The notes under the pieces: model-generated | Told to the model about the DNA's origin: nothing | The model's database searches: none | What the model saw: the letters and a program-made list of their open reading frames with translations, nothing else | Part shown: positions 53,288 to 57,270 of the stretch, in pieces | Layout: each line of letters begins with the position of its first letter | Position numbering within the stretch: the first letter of the stretch is position 1 | Position numbers and translations under genes: made by a program | Origin: Prevotella sp. | GTDB lineage: Bacteria; Bacteroidota; Bacteroidia; Bacteroidales; Bacteroidaceae | Direction: 5' to 3' | Assembly: GCA_017475005.1 (NCBI GenBank) | Contig: JAFVGI010000023.1 | Span: forward strand, 1 to 57,270 | DNA: 57,270 bases

Positions 53288-55117
53288 TTACGAGATAATT
53301 TTTGCGTCTTCATCATACATGCGGTCAATGACATCCCTGTAATGCTGGCATATCACTGAACGCCTTGTCTTGAGTGTGTTTGTTATCTCTCCCTTCTCCA
53401 TAGAGAACGGTTCAGTGAGCAGAGTAAACCGCTTCACCTGTTCATATCCTGCCAATCCCTGCTGCAAGGTATTGATACGATTAAACAGCATTCGTATCAC
53501 CAACGGATTCTGGCACAGGTCCTCACGTCCCTTGAAAGGAATATCAAATTCGCGTGCGAACTCTTCCAGCAACGTATATGACGGCACTATCAATGCGCTG
53601 ACAAACTTACGTTCGTCGGCAATGACAGCAATCTGCTCTATATACTTATCCACCAGCAGCTTTGACTCCACTGCCTGTGGTGCGATATATTTTCCGTTGG
53701 ATGTCTTATAGAGGTCTTTTATTCTCTCTGTCAGGAACAGCTCACCATCACGCAGGTATCCTGCATCACCCGTACGGAAATAGCCATCTTCGGTAAACGA
53801 CTGTTTGTTGAGTTCATCACGGCGATAATATCCCTTGGTGATGGTAGGTCCCTTCAGGAGTATCTCACCATTCTCATCGATGCGAATATCGATGGTGCTT
53901 ATCGGGCGCCCCACAGAACCAACGGTATATGGCTCATCACGATGGTCACACGATACTGTTGCGAGACTTTCGGTAAGGCCATAGCCTACTATCATATTCA
54001 GGCCCAGAGAATGAACAAACTCCTCCACCTGCTGTGACACGACAGCGCCAGCCGTAGGGAAGATATTCGGATTCTCGATACCCAAACGCTTTCGTACCAA
54101 TGAGAGTATAGTCTTGTCGTACAACCTATATTTCAGCGCCAATGCCATTGGTGGCTTCTTGCCTTTGGCACGATATTCTATATTATATTTCCGACCTATC
54201 TTCAAGGCATTCTTAAAGATAGCGGCATGAACTGGCGATGCCTTGTCGATGGTATCCATCACCCCAGCATATACCTTCTCCCAAAAACGCGGCACTGCCG
54301 ACATACTCGTTGGGTGTGTCTCACGCATAGACTGCTGTATCTCATGAGGGTCGGTATTTATTATGAGGGTACTTCCCATCGTCATTGCGAGGAAGTCCCA
54401 TCCTCTCTCAAAGATATGTGTGATAGGCAGGAATGTTATTATCCTATCCTTTTCGTTGATAGGCACGCACTTGCTGTTGTCCCTGAATGCTGCAGCATAC
54501 TGTCCACAGGAAAGCATAACGCCCTTTGACTCGCCTGTGGTGCCAGAGGTATAGAGGATGTTTGCGATGTCGCTGTTATTCAGTTTGTCACGAGTATCAG
54601 CCAGCTGTGCCTCCAACTCCGGAGTCACCTTCACATTATCCAGGAAGTCATCAAAATAAATTGATGTAACGTCATGCTCCGCCAGTGATACCGCCTTGTC
54701 GTAGATTATGATACGTTCCAGCGAAGGACACAACGCCTGTACCCTGCGAGCCTTGTCATACTGCTCCTGTTCTCCCACAAAAATGACTCTTATCTGCGCA
54801 TCATCAATGATAAACTGCAACTGCTGCTCAGAACTCGTAGCATAGAAAGGAATAGACACTGCCCTGACGCCAAAAGCGCCAAAGTCAGTATATATATATT
54901 GAACGGCATTCTGGGAGAACACACCAATATTCTCCTGTGGCTGGATGCCATAGTCGAGAAGTGCCAAAGATACTCTGTTGACATTCTGTGAGAACTCAAT
55001 CCATGACACATTTTTCCACTCTGCGCTGCCGAATTCCTTATATTCCAACGCAGTACGTGAACCATATTTCTTGGCCTGTTCGTGGGGTATCAAGGCCAGG
55101 TGACAAACTGTTTGCAT
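53288..55117 (-). CDS. long-chain fatty-acid-CoA ligase (AMP-forming)
   Basis: From ATG 55117 the product has 609 residues. Adenylation motifs: NILYTSGTTGESKGVMLSCG near 186 (phosphate loop), FLPITHIFERGW near 233, YGLTESLATVSCD near 381, and YFRTGDAGYLRDGELFLTERIKDLYKTSNGKYIAP near 455-490. The size and C-terminal region fit FadD/FAA-type ligases of Bacteroidetes. ATG is preferred to TTG 55144, which sits inside the -7 box. First gene of ligase-prfB-small membrane protein-CYTH-HHH. Confidence 0.95.
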   Translation of the reverse strand: MQTVCHLALIPHEQAKKYGSRTALEYKEFGSAEWKNVSWIEFSQNVNRVSLALLDYGIQPQENIGVFSQNAVQYIYTDFGAFGVRAVSIPFYATSSEQQLQFIIDDAQIRVIFVGEQEQYDKARRVQALCPSLERIIIYDKAVSLAEHDVTSIYFDDFLDNVKVTPELEAQLADTRDKLNNSDIANILYTSGTTGESKGVMLSCGQYAAAFRDNSKCVPINEKDRIITFLPITHIFERGWDFLAMTMGSTLIINTDPHEIQQSMRETHPTSMSAVPRFWEKVYAGVMDTIDKASPVHAAIFKNALKIGRKYNIEYRAKGKKPPMALALKYRLYDKTILSLVRKRLGIENPNIFPTAGAVVSQQVEEFVHSLGLNMIVGYGLTESLATVSCDHRDEPYTVGSVGRPISTIDIRIDENGEILLKGPTITKGYYRRDELNKQSFTEDGYFRTGDAGYLRDGELFLTERIKDLYKTSNGKYIAPQAVESKLLVDKYIEQIAVIADERKFVSALIVPSYTLLEEFAREFDIPFKGREDLCQNPLVIRMLFNRINTLQQGLAGYEQVKRFTLLTEPFSMEKGEITNTLKTRRSVICQHYRDVIDRMYDEDAKIIS

Positions 55118-55141
55118 GATATAGGTTTCTGAATTTTGTTG

Positions 55142-55173
55142 CAAATTTAAGTAAAAAATTTGTACATTCCAAA
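55142..55173 (-). promoter_or_regulatory. acyl-CoA ligase/prfB promoter
   Basis: Minus-strand TTTG (55173-55170), 20 bases, TAAATTTG (55149-55142). It overlaps the divergent promoter at 55159-55190. Confidence 0.8.
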
Positions 55174-55190
55174 TTTTTTACTTAATTTTG
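55159..55190 (+). promoter_or_regulatory. promoter of the response regulator/phosphatase gene
   Basis: TTTG (55159-55162), 20 bases, TAATTTTG (55183-55190). It interleaves with the minus-strand promoter of the ligase, so polymerase cannot occupy both at once. Confidence 0.8.
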
Positions 55191-55220
55191 TCCCGAAAAA
55201 AATTAAAACACGCTACATAT

Positions 55221-56378
55221 ATGGTAAAAATACTAAGTGTTGACGACGAATTAGACCTGGAACTACTCCTAACTCAGTATTTCCGCAGAAAAATCCGCAA
55301 AGGAGAGTATGAGTTTTTCTTTGCACACAATGGCATTGAAGCTTTGCAAATGATGTTGGAGCATCCTGATATCGACATTGTACTCAGCGATATCAACATG
55401 CCGGAAATGGATGGTCTCACATTGTTGAAGAAGATTAACGACCGTCATAATCCTGCGCTGAAAGTCATTATGGTGAGTGCCTACGGTGAGATGAACAACA
55501 TCCGCACTGCCATGAACAATGGTGCCTTTGACTTTGCTACAAAGCCAATAGACCTTGATGACCTGCAGATAACCATCGACAAAGCTGTTGCCGAAATAGA
55601 ATTTGTCAAGCAGACACAGAAGGAGCATGGACAGTTAGTGGACATAAAGAGTGACCTGGCTCTTGCTGCAGAGATACAGATGGCTATCCTGCCAAAGATT
55701 GATACTGCAAAGAATCTGGATTCTAACGTTGACCTGTATGCCTTCATGAAGCCGGCAAAGGATGTGGGAGGTGACTTCTATGATTATTTCCGCATAGACG
55801 ATACCCACATTGGCTTCTGTATCGCTGACGTCAGCGGCAAGGGTGTTCCTGCTGCTATCTTCATGGCAGTGAGCCATACCCTACTCCGTATGGCAGGAAA
55901 GAAGAGCCTGGATGCTGTAGAGGTTATTACCGAGAGTAATTCCGTTCTGGCTGGAGAGAGTTTCAACTCTATGTTCGTCACCTTATTCTATGGTGTACTT
56001 GACACCAAGACTGGTGAGATACAATATGTGAATGCCGGTCACAATCCTCCATACATACTGAAGGCAAATGGCAGTGTAGAGGTACTTCCTAACTCTACCA
56101 ATATCTGTCTCGGTGTGATAGAAGATTATCAGTATAAGGGAGAGACCATAAAGCTGGAAGATGGCGACTGTATCGTAACCTTCACAGATGGTGTCACCGA
56201 AGCATGTTCACCCAGCGAAGAATTATATGGCGAAGCACGCTTGGAGGAACTTCTGAAGACCCATGCTGGGGATGACAGCAAAACAATTGTTAATGCCATC
56301 AGCGATGCAGTACACCAGCATGCAGCAGGTGCTGAACAGAGCGATGACATTACAGTATTGATTGTGAAGAAAGCGTGA
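55221..56378 (+). CDS. response regulator with SpoIIE-type PP2C phosphatase output
   Basis: The 385-residue protein has a REC domain (about 1-120): KILSVDDELD with acidic pocket, phosphoacceptor Asp in VLSDINMPEMDG, VMVSAYG, and FATKPID. A short coiled linker (AEIEFVKQTQKEHGQL) leads to a PPM/SpoIIE Ser/Thr phosphatase: DVGGDFYDYF near 185, DVSGKGVPAAIFMA near 207, NAGHNPPY near 275, VTFTDGVTEA, and EQSDDITVLIV at the end. Such proteins usually dephosphorylate a STAS anti-anti-sigma factor. Start TTG 55188 is rejected because it lies in the -7 box. The stop overlaps the next start (GTGA). Confidence 0.93.
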   Translation: MVKILSVDDELDLELLLTQYFRRKIRKGEYEFFFAHNGIEALQMMLEHPDIDIVLSDINMPEMDGLTLLKKINDRHNPALKVIMVSAYGEMNNIRTAMNNGAFDFATKPIDLDDLQITIDKAVAEIEFVKQTQKEHGQLVDIKSDLALAAEIQMAILPKIDTAKNLDSNVDLYAFMKPAKDVGGDFYDYFRIDDTHIGFCIADVSGKGVPAAIFMAVSHTLLRMAGKKSLDAVEVITESNSVLAGESFNSMFVTLFYGVLDTKTGEIQYVNAGHNPPYILKANGSVEVLPNSTNICLGVIEDYQYKGETIKLEDGDCIVTFTDGVTEACSPSEELYGEARLEELLKTHAGDDSKTIVNAISDAVHQHAAGAEQSDDITVLIVKKA

Positions 56379-57270
56379 ACCTAAAGAAATTTTCCAAAAA
56401 AAAGTTGGCAAGTAACATCAGTGGGGTGGCATCAGAAGTTGGCACCCACATTGCTATTGCTGTCATTGCCGGCCTCATAGTTTATGTCATTGCTTCTTCC
56501 GGTTACGAATCCGAGATTTCGGAATTAAATAGCCGCATTGAAGAGATGAAGTCAGCAGAACGCAATGCCCTCATCACAAAACGCATCAGCGAACAGATGG
56601 AAGACATCGCCTATGAACAGAAGGCTTTGTCTGACAAACAGAGAATGCGTGCCGAGGAGCAGTCGCGCCTTGCCGACATAGAAAGAGGTAAAGCAGAGTT
56701 GGAGCGAGGTCTTGCCGTGAAGGCAGAACAACAGGCACGTGCATCAGCAAAAGAGGCAGAGACGATGAGGGCCATAGCAGAACAGCAGAGTGCTCTTGCA
56801 ACACAAAATATGGAAGAGGCCCTGAAAGCCCGTTCACATGCCGACACTTTATTCTACCAGTCACTGGCACGTTCGCTGGCACAGACCTCTATCACACAGT
56901 ATAAATCAGGAGACAAGAGTCTGGCAACATTGTTGGCATATTCTGCTTGGTTTTATACTGACAAATTCAAAGGCAACGTTTATCATCAGGATATATACAC
57001 AGCATTGCTGGACAACGCACCAAGAGCAAAGATGCGCATAGGAGGGGTATCAGGAAATCCACGCGCTATGGTGAAGGTGCCCTACTCTCTCATCAAAGAT
57101 TCCAAGATGGGATATATCATCGCTACCGATTATGGAGAGATAAGCAATCTCACACCAAGACTAAATTCCGAAGGATTTATTGACAAGTATGATGAACAAA
57201 CCATCTTCAACAATCCCGATTACCTGTTCAGAGATGTCTGTATAGCCAATGGTGACATCCTGGCACTCGA
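56375..57270 (+). CDS. membrane-anchored coiled-coil protein, partial (runs off the window)
   Basis: GTG 56375 overlaps the phosphatase stop and the frame is open to the window end (298 codons). Residues about 20-40 form a membrane helix (THIAIAVIAGLIVYVIASS). Then comes a coiled coil of about 100 residues rich in Glu/Ala/Gln, followed by LARSLAQTSITQYKSGDKSLATLLAYSAWFYT and ALLDNAPRAKMRIGG. That last part recalls the segment before WD40-type propellers in large bacterial signalling proteins, and the strand-turn pattern after it (MGYIIATDYGEISNL) fits the start of a propeller. Probably a sensor partner of the phosphatase. The rest is unseen. Confidence 0.75.
   Translation, partial: MNLKKFSKKKLASNISGVASEVGTHIAIAVIAGLIVYVIASSGYESEISELNSRIEEMKSAERNALITKRISEQMEDIAYEQKALSDKQRMRAEEQSRLADIERGKAELERGLAVKAEQQARASAKEAETMRAIAEQQSALATQNMEEALKARSHADTLFYQSLARSLAQTSITQYKSGDKSLATLLAYSAWFYTDKFKGNVYHQDIYTALLDNAPRAKMRIGGVSGNPRAMVKVPYSLIKDSKMGYIIATDYGEISNLTPRLNSEGFIDKYDEQTIFNNPDYLFRDVCIANGDILAL

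Overview
The window looks like a chromosomal segment of a Bacteroidales bacterium, most likely Prevotella or a close relative. I infer this from Bacteroidetes-type promoters (TTTG, about 20 bases, TANNTTTG) before many genes, a 290-residue primary sigma factor of the Bacteroidetes type, a large SecA with a C-terminal zinc motif, a gliding/type IX-type C-terminal domain, several PorT-like outer-membrane barrels, the DUF4923, DUF3078 and DUF5683 families, and 3-deoxy-manno-octulosonate (KDO) synthesis. There is no phage, insertion sequence, rRNA or CRISPR array. Most of it is housekeeping and envelope metabolism.

Layout. 1-2.3 kb: AT-rich DNA with small repeats and a truncated P-loop gene start, then a YjbQ protein and a DUF4923 protein. 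2.4-7 kb (minus): radA-maeB-maf. 7.1-10.7 kb (minus): MORN-repeat protein, YhcH family protein, glycogen branching enzyme. 10.8-15.3 kb: kdsB plus an unknown gene facing a HAD phosphatase and a Wzc-like tyrosine autokinase. 15.5-19.2 kb (plus): unknown gene, coiled-coil protein, zapA, RNase Y, LolA-like protein, hotdog thioesterase. 19.2-22.5 kb (minus): slyD-aroC, and a lipoprotein phosphoesterase with a barrel protein. 22.5-22.95 kb: a non-coding gap with a well-formed candidate small RNA. 22.96-32.3 kb (minus): secA, then ilvD-ilvB-ilvN-acyl-ACP thioesterase-ilvC. 32.5-41.5 kb: surface proteins, acetyltransferase, Dabb protein, acid phosphatase, DUF3078, gliding-type C-terminal-domain protein, periplasmic binding protein, barrel, uvrA. 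41.5-43.6 kb (minus): tRNA-Arg, rpoD, mannose-1-phosphate guanylyltransferase. 43.7-50.4 kb (plus): parA-parB-DUF5683-mltD-rel-pectinesterase. 50.5-55.1 kb (minus): acyl-CoA ligase, prfB, a 50-residue membrane protein, a CYTH protein and a broken helix-hairpin-helix gene. 55.2 kb to the end: a response regulator/PP2C phosphatase translationally coupled to a membrane-anchored coiled-coil protein cut by the window edge.

The main non-standard signals are: (1) families of 6-9-base 'word' repeats at gene ends that also enter coding sequence (maf, the HHH gene, glgB, uvrA), with the same words reused at distant loci; (2) a candidate small RNA at about 22.6-22.8 kb with its own promoter, a C(UUCG)G hairpin and a terminator; (3) a promoter family with a palindrome over the -33 box and a conserved spacer; (4) a Rel enzyme whose hydrolase HD..ED motif reads HD..KD; (5) a UvrA about 100 residues short inside its first zinc module; (6) the truncated phosphatase/membrane signalling pair at the right edge. 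All calls come from reading the sequence; no searches were run.
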